Shown here: positions 1 through 6,673 of the stretch, one piece after another
Numbering within the stretch: the first letter of the stretch is position 1
How the letters are laid out: each line of letters begins with the position of its first letter
The notes under the pieces: model-generated
What the model saw: the letters and a program-made list of their open reading frames with translations, nothing else
The model's database searches: none
What the model was told of the DNA's origin: nothing
DNA from: Pseudonocardia sp. TRM90224
GTDB taxonomy: Bacteria; Actinomycetota; Actinomycetes; Mycobacteriales; Pseudonocardiaceae
Length of the DNA stretch: 53,086 bases
Assembly (NCBI RefSeq): GCF_021245725.1
Contig: NZ_JAJGSX010000049.1
Location: 1-53,086 of the forward strand
Direction: 5' to 3'
Program-made: the position numbers and the translations under genes

Positions 1-8
1 GGGGAGAC

Positions 9-71
9 CGTCGACAACGACGTTCTGGTCGTTTGTGAACGCTAACAACAGCCAAAACGTCGTTGTCGACG
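9..71. repeat. 63-bp near-perfect palindrome, family A copy 1
   Basis: The outer arms are CGTCGACAACGACG and its exact reverse complement, 14 bp each. The inner arms are nearly complementary and leave almost no loop. The same 63-bp unit recurs at 8571-8633 and 31448-31510. There is no T-tract. The other copies sit at the 3' ends of convergent genes, so this copy probably marks the end of a gene lying left of the window. Bidirectional terminator or dispersed repeat is the best reading. Confidence 0.85.
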
Positions 72-246
72 CCCAAGGCCGGGCCTGCGTCGAAGGCGAG
101 GGCGCCTTAAGGAACGCGACTACCAAGACCAACAAGACCACCACCCGCAAGCCACCGGCGGACCAGCTACTGCAGAACCCGAACCGAGACATGATCACGA
201 TCTACAAATGGTAGTACTGGCCCGACGCCACCCAGGCCACCCTCGC
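72..246. other. Region without a recognisable gene
   Basis: One forward frame is open from base 2 through the palindrome to a TAG at 212-214. Its product would be rich in Thr, Asn and Lys and resembles no family I know. The base composition is less GC-rich than in neighbouring genes. It may be non-coding or a decayed remnant. No gene is called. Confidence 0.4.
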
Positions 247-283
247 TTGCACCTGGCACCACCTTGGTGCCATAGTGGCGCCA
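247..283 (+). promoter_or_regulatory. Promoter with three 11-bp-spaced TGGnnCC repeats
   Basis: A -35-like TTGCAC (247-252) lies 18 bp upstream of a -10-like CATAGT (271-276). Over it run three related heptamers at an exact 11-bp period: TGGCACC at 254, TGGTGCC at 265 and TGGCGCC at 276. The block TTGGTGCCATAGTGGCGCCA (264-283) recurs base for base at 49909-49928 in front of an alpha/beta hydrolase gene. Seven-base repeats with 4-bp gaps are the arrangement known for SARP binding sites. The overlap with the -10 would suit repression, and an RHH-type or other repressor is an alternative. Confidence 0.6.
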
Positions 284-304
284 ACAGGCGTTGGGGGTGA
301 TCGG

Positions 305-2044
305 GTGGGCATCGAGCTGACGCTGCTCCCCCGGGTCGCCTTCCGCGGCCAGGACATCAGCGGGCCTCGGCGCCGCGCGCTGCTCGCCCTGCTGGCGACC
401 GACCTGCGCACGGGTTGCGACACCGCCCGGCTCATCAACGAGCTCTGGCCGGACGGCCCGCCGGACCGGCCGGCGAAGGCGCTGCAGAGCCTCGTCTCGC
501 GCACCCGCACCCAGCTGGGACCGGACGTCATCCTGAGCACACCCACCGGCTATCGACTCGCGCTCGACGAGGAGCAGGTGGACGCCGCCGCCATCGCGGT
601 GCGGGCAGCCGCCGCCGAACGGGCGACCCGCGCGGGCGATCCCGCGGCGGCACTGGCACAGGCCGAACGTGGCCTCCGGCTGTGGGACGGTGCCGATCCC
701 GCTGATCCCGCCGATCCCGCTGAGCCGGCGGACCCGGTGGCCGCCCTGCGGCGGCAACGTCGGGGCACGCACCGGTCGTTGCATCGGCTGCGCGCGCTGG
801 CGCTGGCGCGGCTGGGCCGCTGTGCGGCGGCGCTCGGGCCGCTGACCGCACTGGTCGACGCCCACGCGGGCGACGAGGAACTGCTGCTGGAGCTGCTGCG
901 TTGCGAGGCGGCGGAGCTGGCGCCGTCGGCCGCTCTGCGCAGGTACGACACGTACCGCCGGACGCTGCGCGCCGAGCTCGGGCTCGACCCCGGCGTCGAG
1001 CTGCAGGCCCTGCACCGGCAGCTGCTCGACAGCGACCGCCCGCCGATCCGGGAGGGCGTCCCGCACGAGCCGAACCAGCTGCTCGGCCGCGCCGCCGACG
1101 TCGCCGCGGTGGCCGAGCTGCTGCACACCTCGCGTGTGGTGTCCATCGTCGGCACCGGCGGGCTCGGGAAGACCCGCTTGGCGGTCGCCGCGTGCCACCG
1201 CAGCGACCACCGGGCGATCTACATGGTCCCGCTCGCCGCCGTCGGTCCAGATGGAGACGTGGCCCGGGAGGTCGCGGCGGCGCTCGGGCTCGCCCCGGCT
1301 CCGGGCGAGCACCGGGCCGACGTCGCCGGTCGTATCGTGCGCGCGATCGGGCCCGGTCGGGCACTGCTCGTGCTCGACAACTGCGAGCACGTCACCGACT
1401 CCGTCGCGGAGCTCGTGGGCGCGCTGGTCGCGTTGAGCCCCACGCTGCAGGTGCTCACCACCAGCCGGGCCCCGCTGGGCCTGACGTCGGAGGCGGTGCA
1501 CGACCTGCCGGGGCTGAGCATCGACGCCGCCGTCGAGCTGTTCGAGCAACGCGCGCGGGCGGTGCGGCCCGGGGTCGAGCTGCGGCCGGACCCGCTGGCC
1601 CGGCTGTGCGCGCACCTCGACGGGCTACCGCTCGCCGTCGAGCTCGCCGCGGCGCGGGTGCGCACGATGTCGGTCGCGGAGATCGCCGACGGCATGGCCG
1701 AGCGACGGTTCGTGCTGCTGCGAGGCGGCGCCAAGGACACCCCGGAGCGCCACCAAACGCTCGCCGCGGTCGTCGGCTGGAGCTGGAAGCTCCTCGACGC
1801 GACCGGCCGGCAGGCCATGCGGACGCTCTCGGTGTTCCCCGACGGCTTCACTCCCGCTGCCGCCGGCGCGCTGCTGGGCGAGGCCGACGCGCCGGCGGTC
1901 CTCGAGCGCCTGGTGGGCCAGTCGCTCCTGATCGTCACCGACACGCCGTCGGGCACCCGGATGCGCATGCTGGAGACGGTCCGGCAGTTCAGCGCGAGCG
2001 CACCTCACACAGCGCCCCACAAAGCGCATGGTGTTGTTGCATAG
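305..2044 (+). CDS. AfsR/SARP-type transcriptional regulator, C-terminally truncated
   Basis: The N-terminal ~90 residues form an OmpR/SARP-like winged helix. A BTAD-like helical domain follows to about residue 245. An STAND-type NTPase domain comes next, with a P-loop (GTGGLGKT near residue 283) and a Walker B-like VLDNCEH. The GTG at 305 is preferred because GGGGGTG lies just upstream and the predicted transcript starts near 283; an in-frame GTG at 275 would lie inside the promoter. Relatives of this layout usually run to 900-1100 residues with TPR repeats. This one stops after LETVRQFSA plus about 17 unrelated residues, so the sensor half appears lost. It is convergent with the P450 gene, whose promoter carries SARP-like repeats. 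Confidence 0.85.
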   Translation: MGIELTLLPRVAFRGQDISGPRRRALLALLATDLRTGCDTARLINELWPDGPPDRPAKALQSLVSRTRTQLGPDVILSTPTGYRLALDEEQVDAAAIAVRAAAAERATRAGDPAAALAQAERGLRLWDGADPADPADPAEPADPVAALRRQRRGTHRSLHRLRALALARLGRCAAALGPLTALVDAHAGDEELLLELLRCEAAELAPSAALRRYDTYRRTLRAELGLDPGVELQALHRQLLDSDRPPIREGVPHEPNQLLGRAADVAAVAELLHTSRVVSIVGTGGLGKTRLAVAACHRSDHRAIYMVPLAAVGPDGDVAREVAAALGLAPAPGEHRADVAGRIVRAIGPGRALLVLDNCEHVTDSVAELVGALVALSPTLQVLTTSRAPLGLTSEAVHDLPGLSIDAAVELFEQRARAVRPGVELRPDPLARLCAHLDGLPLAVELAAARVRTMSVAEIADGMAERRFVLLRGGAKDTPERHQTLAAVVGWSWKLLDATGRQAMRTLSVFPDGFTPAAAGALLGEADAPAVLERLVGQSLLIVTDTPSGTRMRMLETVRQFSASAPHTAPHKAHGVVA

Positions 2045-2073
2045 GTCATGCCGTGTGTGGCGTCAGTCGCCGA

Positions 2074-3291
2074 TCACCACTGCATTGGGAACGTGTTCAG
2101 GCCGTAGACGGCGCTGAAGATCCTCGCGTCCATCTCGTCGGGGTGCACCGCCTGCAGGGTCGGGAACCGCCGCAGCAGTGCCGGGAACGCGAGCCGCATC
2201 TCCATGCGGGCGAGCGGTGCGCCGAGGCAGTGGTGCACGCCGTGGCCGAAGCCGAGGTGGCCGAGCGCGCCGCGCCGGACGTCGAGCTCGTCGGGCCGCT
2301 CCACCAGCGCCGGGTCGCGGTTCGCCGGCGGCAGCACGCTCATCACGAGCTCGCCCGCCCCGAGCTGCTGGCCGCCGAGCTCGGTCGCCTTCGTCGTCAT
2401 CTTCGCCGGCCCGGAGTGCAGGACGCTCAGCCAGCGCATCAGCTCCTCGATCGCGGGCTCCACGGCCGCGGGGTCGTCACGCACGAGCGCGAGCTGGTCG
2501 GGGTGGCGCAGCAAGGCCATCGTGCCCAGGCTCAACATGTTGGACGTCGTCTCGTGCCCGGCGACCAGCAGCAGCGCGGCGACGCCGATGAGCTCCGCCG
2601 TCGTGATGTCGTCGCCGTGCTCGCGCACGAGCATGCCGAGCATGTCCTCCCCGGGCTCCGCCTGCGCCTTCGCCACGAGGCCCGCCATGTAGGTGCGGAC
2701 GTCGAGCGACGCCTGCACCTGCTCCTCGGGCGGCAGCGACTGGTCCAGCTGCCGCACGCTCAGTTCCTGGAACTGCTCGCGGTCGGCGTAGGGCACCCCG
2801 AGCAGCTCGCAGATCACGAGCGACGGGACGGGCAACGCGAAGTCGGCGACGAGGTCGGCCGGCGGGCCCTTGCTCTCCATCGCGTCCAGGTGGTCGGCGA
2901 TGATCTCGGTGATCCGCGGCTCCAGCCGGCGGATGCGACGCATCGTGAACTCAGGGGTGAGCATCCGCCGCAGCCGGCCGTGCTCCGGCGGGTCGAGCGA
3001 GAGCAGGCTGCCCACCTGCGTCTCGGCGATCTGCTCGGCCGTGGCCTCGTCGAACGCCGCGAGCTGCGCCTTCGCCGCGAGCGCATTGCTGAAGGTCGCG
3101 GGATCGCTGAACACGGTGCGGATGTCCTCGAACCGCGTCACCACCCAGCCCTCGAACCCGCCACCGAAGTCGACCTTCCGCACGCCCTCGTCGCGCATCG
3201 CGCCGAGCTCCGGAGTCGGGTCGAAGCCGTTCCGCGCCATGAAGAACGGCACAGCAGGCGTCTCTGTCACTGGAATCCCCACTCGGTCCAC
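2074..3291 (-). CDS. Cytochrome P450
   Basis: The protein is about 405 residues, a normal length for a soluble bacterial P450. The I-helix motif AGHETT, the K-helix ExxR (ELMR in EELMRW) and the heme loop FGHGVHHCLG, with the thiolate Cys near residue 355, are all present. It should be a heme monooxygenase needing a separate ferredoxin and reductase; neither is next to it. The substrate cannot be read from sequence. The GTG at 3291 is the longest start; a GTG at 3270, after a GGGG stretch, is at least as likely. Four 11-bp-spaced repeats lie upstream. It is convergent with the SARP-like regulator, with a 29-bp gap. Confidence 0.93.
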   Translation of the reverse strand: MDRVGIPVTETPAVPFFMARNGFDPTPELGAMRDEGVRKVDFGGGFEGWVVTRFEDIRTVFSDPATFSNALAAKAQLAAFDEATAEQIAETQVGSLLSLDPPEHGRLRRMLTPEFTMRRIRRLEPRITEIIADHLDAMESKGPPADLVADFALPVPSLVICELLGVPYADREQFQELSVRQLDQSLPPEEQVQASLDVRTYMAGLVAKAQAEPGEDMLGMLVREHGDDITTAELIGVAALLLVAGHETTSNMLSLGTMALLRHPDQLALVRDDPAAVEPAIEELMRWLSVLHSGPAKMTTKATELGGQQLGAGELVMSVLPPANRDPALVERPDELDVRRGALGHLGFGHGVHHCLGAPLARMEMRLAFPALLRRFPTLQAVHPDEMDARIFSAVYGLNTFPMQW

Positions 3292-3319
3292 CGCGGCACC
3301 GGTCGCCGCGCTCAGACCC

Positions 3320-3376
3320 GATCATGGCTGCCCCCCGATGCAAAGGGGATGCATCGTGGATGCAGAGCGGATGCAT
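3320..3376 (-). promoter_or_regulatory. Four 11-bp-spaced GATGCA direct repeats and -10 upstream of the P450 gene
   Basis: GATGCA occurs at 3337, 3348, 3359 and 3370, exactly 11 bp apart, as heptamers (C/G)GATGCA separated by 4 bp. Read toward the P450 gene, the array is followed about 10 bp later by CATGAT (3325-3320), a plausible -10. Seven-base direct repeats on one helix face, ending about 8 bp from the -10, are the known architecture of SARP activator sites. The SARP-like gene at 305-2044 is the obvious candidate, but this is inference. Confidence 0.7.
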
Positions 3377-3394
3377 CCACCCGATCGCGTCCGG

Positions 3395-4579
3395 TCATCC
3401 GGCCGACCCGCCTACCGCCTCCTGCACGGCCGGTGCCTCGATCCGGCTCGTGACTGCGGCCAGCACGACGGCGACGGCGGCGATGCCCACGGCGGTGAAC
3501 ACGGCCGCCGTGACGTCGAGCCGGTTAATCGCGATACCGCCGACGAAGGAACCGAGCGCGATCCCGAGGTTGGCTGCGGACGCCGGCAACGACTGGGCGA
3601 GCGCCGCGCCCGGCCCCGCCAGGCTGATGGTCCGGTACTGGATGGACGGCACGCTGCCCATCCCGAACAGCCCCAGCGCCAGCAGCGCGAGCGCCACGGC
3701 GAACGCGTGTGCGCCGAGCAGGTAGAGCGCCAGCAGTGCGGCCGCCGTTCCGATGGTGCCGACGACCAACGTGAGCGCGGCGTTGCGGTCGGCGAAGCGA
3801 CCGCCGCCGACCGAGCCCAGCGCCGTGGCCACGCCGTAGGCGAGGAGGAATGCGCTCACCAGCGCCCCGGACACCCCGGTCACCTCAGCCAGGAACGGCG
3901 CGAGGTAGGTCAGCGCCGCGAACACGGCCGCGAACAGGACGACGCTCAACAGGAGCACGGCGAGCACCCGCGGCGCGAACGCGTGCCGGGCCTGGCTGCC
4001 GAGGGCGGTGCCGGTGGCGACCACCGACGGCACCAGCACCGCTGTCGCCGCCAGCGCGGCCACGCTCAGCACCGCGAGCGCGAGGAAGGAGCCTCGCCAC
4101 CCCAGCTGCTGCCCCACCAGCGTGCCCAGCGGCACCCCGAACGCCGCCGACGTCGCCACGCCGCCGAACACCGCCGATATCGCCTGCCCCGCCCGCTCCG
4201 GCGCCACCACCGAGATGCCCACCGAGAAGCCCGCCGCGATGAACAGGCCCTGCAACGCACCGGTCACCACCCGAGCCGCCAGGAACAGCCCGTAGCTGGG
4301 GGTCAGCACCGCGACAAGGCTGCCCACGACGCACAGGACGAGGGCTCCGATCAGCACCGTGCGTCGGTCGAGCCGGATGGTCAACGCCGTCAGCAACGGC
4401 CCGCCGATGGCCAGCCCCAGCGCGTAGGCGGTCACCAGCGCTCCCGCGGCCGGGATGGACACCTGCAGGTCGGCGGCGATCACGGTGAGCACGCCCACCA
4501 CCAGCATCTCCGCGCTGCCGAGCACGAACATCCCCAGGAACAACGCGGCCAGCACCAGGTTCGGACTCCGCCTGCTCAT
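3395..4579 (-). CDS. MFS transporter, DHA1 family (AraJ-like drug or sugar efflux)
   Basis: The protein has about 394 residues and 12 hydrophobic segments. The N-terminal half has the pattern of DHA1 exporters (FVLGSAEMLVVGVL in helix 1, and RLDRRTVLIGAL in the helix 2-3 loop). It should be a proton-driven exporter of an unknown small molecule in the cytoplasmic membrane. The ATG at 4579 is chosen because GGAGAG lies 5 bp upstream; a GTG two codons earlier is unlikely. The gene is divergent from a TetR regulator, with two operator palindromes between them, so control by that TetR is the natural reading. Confidence 0.9.
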   Translation of the reverse strand: MSRRSPNLVLAALFLGMFVLGSAEMLVVGVLTVIAADLQVSIPAAGALVTAYALGLAIGGPLLTALTIRLDRRTVLIGALVLCVVGSLVAVLTPSYGLFLAARVVTGALQGLFIAAGFSVGISVVAPERAGQAISAVFGGVATSAAFGVPLGTLVGQQLGWRGSFLALAVLSVAALAATAVLVPSVVATGTALGSQARHAFAPRVLAVLLLSVVLFAAVFAALTYLAPFLAEVTGVSGALVSAFLLAYGVATALGSVGGGRFADRNAALTLVVGTIGTAAALLALYLLGAHAFAVALALLALGLFGMGSVPSIQYRTISLAGPGAALAQSLPASAANLGIALGSFVGGIAINRLDVTAAVFTAVGIAAVAVVLAAVTSRIEAPAVQEAVGGSAG

Positions 4580-4594
4580 GCGCACTCTCCATTC

Positions 4595-4641
4595 GTAAGG
4601 GAACGATCCCTAACATCGCACGTTAGGGTACGATCCCTAAC
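4595..4641. promoter_or_regulatory. Two TetR-type operators
   Basis: GTAAGGGAACGATCCCTAAC (4595-4614) and GTTAGGGTACGATCCCTAAC (4622-4641) are 20-bp imperfect and perfect-armed inverted repeats with centres 27 bp apart. They fill the gap between the divergent MFS and TetR genes. This is a typical autoregulated TetR/efflux arrangement. Confidence 0.85.
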
Positions 4642-4666
4642 AAGGCAAGCCGCATTGGAGACCCTC

Positions 4667-5239
4667 ATGCCCCGGACGTCCGTCCAGACCCGCAGCCACC
4701 TGCTGGAGATCGCGGGCCGCCTCTTCTACGCGAACGGGATCCGGGCCACCGGTGTCGATCTGGTCGCCGCCGAGGCCGGTGTCGCCCCCACCACCCTCTA
4801 CCGGCAGTTCGCCTCCAAGGACGACCTGGTCGGCGCCTACGTCGAGCACGCGTTCGACGACTTCCGGGCAGCGTTCGACGCGGCCGTGGCAGCCGCGGGC
4901 GCCGACCCGCACGAGCGGATCATGGCCGCGGTCGACGTAGTGTGCGCCGAGGTCGACTCCGAGCACTTCCGCGGCTGCTCGTTGATGATGACGCTGGCCG
5001 AGTTCCCCGATCCCGAGCTGCCCGCCCACCGCAACGCCGTCGCCGCGAAGACGTGGATGCGGCAGAGCTTCGGCGAGCTGGCCGCTCAGCTGGGCGTCGA
5101 ACGGCCCGACGAGCTGGCCGACCACCTCATGCTCGTCGTCGAAGGCGCCAGGGCGACCGGCCAGGCCCTCGGCCCCACCGGGCCGGCCCGGCAGGCCCGC
5201 GATCTCGCCGGGTCGATCGTCGCCGCTGCGCAGAGATAG
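4667..5239 (+). CDS. TetR family transcriptional regulator
   Basis: The protein is about 190 residues. The N-terminal helix-turn-helix is clear (RSHLLEIAGRLFYANGIRATGVDLVAAEAGVAPTTLYRQF pattern, residues 10-50; the key TLYRQF recognition helix is intact). The ligand-binding domain follows and has no recognisable ligand signature. The ATG at 4667 has GGAG 6 bp upstream. The gene is divergent from the MFS exporter, and the two 20-bp palindromes between them are its likely operators. Repression relieved by a transported compound is expected. Confidence 0.92.
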   Translation: MPRTSVQTRSHLLEIAGRLFYANGIRATGVDLVAAEAGVAPTTLYRQFASKDDLVGAYVEHAFDDFRAAFDAAVAAAGADPHERIMAAVDVVCAEVDSEHFRGCSLMMTLAEFPDPELPAHRNAVAAKTWMRQSFGELAAQLGVERPDELADHLMLVVEGARATGQALGPTGPARQARDLAGSIVAAAQR

Positions 5240-5256
5240 CGGGCGTCACAACGCTG

Positions 5257-6084
5257 CTATCCGAGCAGGTGCGCGGCGAGCAGCCCGGTCGTCTCGACCT
5301 CGCTCGGACCGCCCTCGACGCCGAGCGGCGCGACCACGACGTGATCGGCCCCGGCCGCCACCTGCTCGCGCAGCCGCGCGACCACCTGGTCGATCCCGCC
5401 CCACGCGACCGCTGCGTCGACGAGCCCGTCGCTCACCTCGGCGATCTCGGCGTCGCTGAACCCCATCCGGGAGAACGCGGCGGCGTACCCGCGCACCTGC
5501 GACAGGAAGCCGAGGATCTCCCGTGCCGCGGAGCGGGCGGCCTGCGGGTCCGCCACCACCGTGACCATCTGGTCGGCCACGAGCGTCGGCCCGTCCCCGA
5601 GGCGCTTGCGGGCCCATGCCGTGAACTCCGGGTTCACCAGCAGCGTGACCGCCCCGCCGAACCGGTCCCCGGCCAGGTCCAGCTTGCGTGGTCCCATCGC
5701 CGCCAGCAGCCTGCGCTCACGCGGCGCCACGCCGGCAGCGTCCAGCTCGTCGACGGCCTTCTCCAGCGCCGCGAGCCCGCCGACGAGCACACGTTGCGGG
5801 CCACCCAGCCCCACCACGAGACGGCCGGGCGCGATCCGCTCGGCCTCCGCGTACAGCTCGGCGATCGCAACGGGGTCGTGCACGTCGAGCGGAATGATCC
5901 CCGGCACGACGGCGACCCTGGTCGTCGCACGCAGGATCCGCAGCAGCGGCTCCAGCGACTCCAGCTGCCCGCCGGCCACCCAGATCGCCGAGTACCCCTG
6001 CCGCTCGACGGCGGCCGCGCTCGCCTCCAGCTCGTCGTCCACGGTGAGCGCGACGCCGTAGCGCCCCAGTGCTTCGATCGTCAT
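5257..6084 (-). CDS. LLM class F420-dependent oxidoreductase
   Basis: The protein has 275 residues and the luciferase-like TIM-barrel pattern: an early GYSAIWVAGGQ, then RLVVGLGGP, and a C-terminal AGADHVVVAPL. This resembles the actinobacterial F420-dependent LLM subfamily (TIGR03620-like). It would use reduced F420 or FMN for hydride transfer; the substrate is unknown. The ATG at 6084 follows TACGTT and six bases, so the transcript is probably leaderless. The promoter has a MerR-type 19-bp spacer. It is convergent with TetR (17-bp gap) and divergent from an NTF2-like gene. Confidence 0.88.
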   Translation of the reverse strand: MTIEALGRYGVALTVDDELEASAAAVERQGYSAIWVAGGQLESLEPLLRILRATTRVAVVPGIIPLDVHDPVAIAELYAEAERIAPGRLVVGLGGPQRVLVGGLAALEKAVDELDAAGVAPRERRLLAAMGPRKLDLAGDRFGGAVTLLVNPEFTAWARKRLGDGPTLVADQMVTVVADPQAARSAAREILGFLSQVRGYAAAFSRMGFSDAEIAEVSDGLVDAAVAWGGIDQVVARLREQVAAGADHVVVAPLGVEGGPSEVETTGLLAAHLLG

Positions 6085-6090
6085 CTGCCG

Positions 6091-6121
6091 AACGTAGGAG
6101 TTGAACGCAACTTCAGGTCAA
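6091..6121 (-). promoter_or_regulatory. MerR-type promoter (19-bp spacer with centred dyad)
   Basis: Read leftward, TTGACC (6121-6116) and TACGTT (6096-6091) are separated by exactly 19 bp. The dyad AGTTGAACGCAACT (6099-6112) is centred in the spacer. An over-long spacer with a centred dyad is the hallmark of MerR-activated promoters. It drives the LLM oxidoreductase gene, whose ATG begins 7 bp past the -10. Confidence 0.65.
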
Positions 6122-6192
6122 CCCGGGCCGGGTAACGGCAGCCGACCGGGGCGCGACTTCGCACCCGGGTCGGGGCCACGAGGAGGCTGGTC

Positions 6193-6570
6193 ATGTCGGA
6201 TCGGGTCGAGGTGTTGCAGGCGATCACGGCGGCGTTCAACGCCCACGACCTCGACGCCATCATGGGGTTCTTCGCCGACGACTGCTCGCTGGACATGCCG
6301 CGCGGCACCGAGCCGTGGGGCCGGCGCCTGACCGGCAAGACCGCGGTGCGCGACGGCCTGGCGTCCCGGTTCGCGGGCCTGCCCGACGTCCACTACGGCG
6401 AGGGCAGGCACTGGAGCAGCGGTGATTTCGGCGTTTCCGAATGGCTCCTCACCGGCACGACACCCGATGGTCAACAGGTGCGCGTGCGCGGCTGCGACCA
6501 CTGGACGTTCCGCGGGGACAAGATCGTCCGCAAGGATTCGTACTGGAAGATCGTGGAAAGGCCGAGCTGA
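6193..6570 (+). CDS. NTF2-like/SnoaL-like domain protein
   Basis: The protein has 125 residues and a single cone-shaped alpha+beta fold of the SnoaL/NTF2 superfamily (VLQAITAAFNAHDLDAIMGFFADDCSL at the N-terminus). The C-terminal VRGCDHWTFRGDKIVRKDSYWK closely parallels VRGCDFFLVRDGRILRKD in the protein at 27568-27939, so the two look like paralogues. GAGGAGG precedes the ATG. Family members are isomerases, dehydratases or ligand binders; the function here is unknown. It is divergent from the LLM oxidoreductase. Confidence 0.85.
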   Translation: MSDRVEVLQAITAAFNAHDLDAIMGFFADDCSLDMPRGTEPWGRRLTGKTAVRDGLASRFAGLPDVHYGEGRHWSSGDFGVSEWLLTGTTPDGQQVRVRGCDHWTFRGDKIVRKDSYWKIVERPS

Positions 6571-6673
6571 CGCCGTTTCCCGGACCGGGTCGTGCGCCGG
6601 CCCACACCGGAGGCCGTAGTCTCCAACCAGAGGCCCGGTCGACGCACCGTGCTCGCAAGGATGACCACGGGAC

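Noticed and set aside
2..214. Open forward frame through the first palindrome
   Set aside because: It has no start codon with a ribosome binding site, no recognisable homology, and runs through a repeat; treated as non-coding.
3347..3376. ATGCAT palindromes as stand-alone operators
   Set aside because: The strict 11-bp period over four copies fits a direct-repeat array better, and only two of the four copies extend to ATGCAT.
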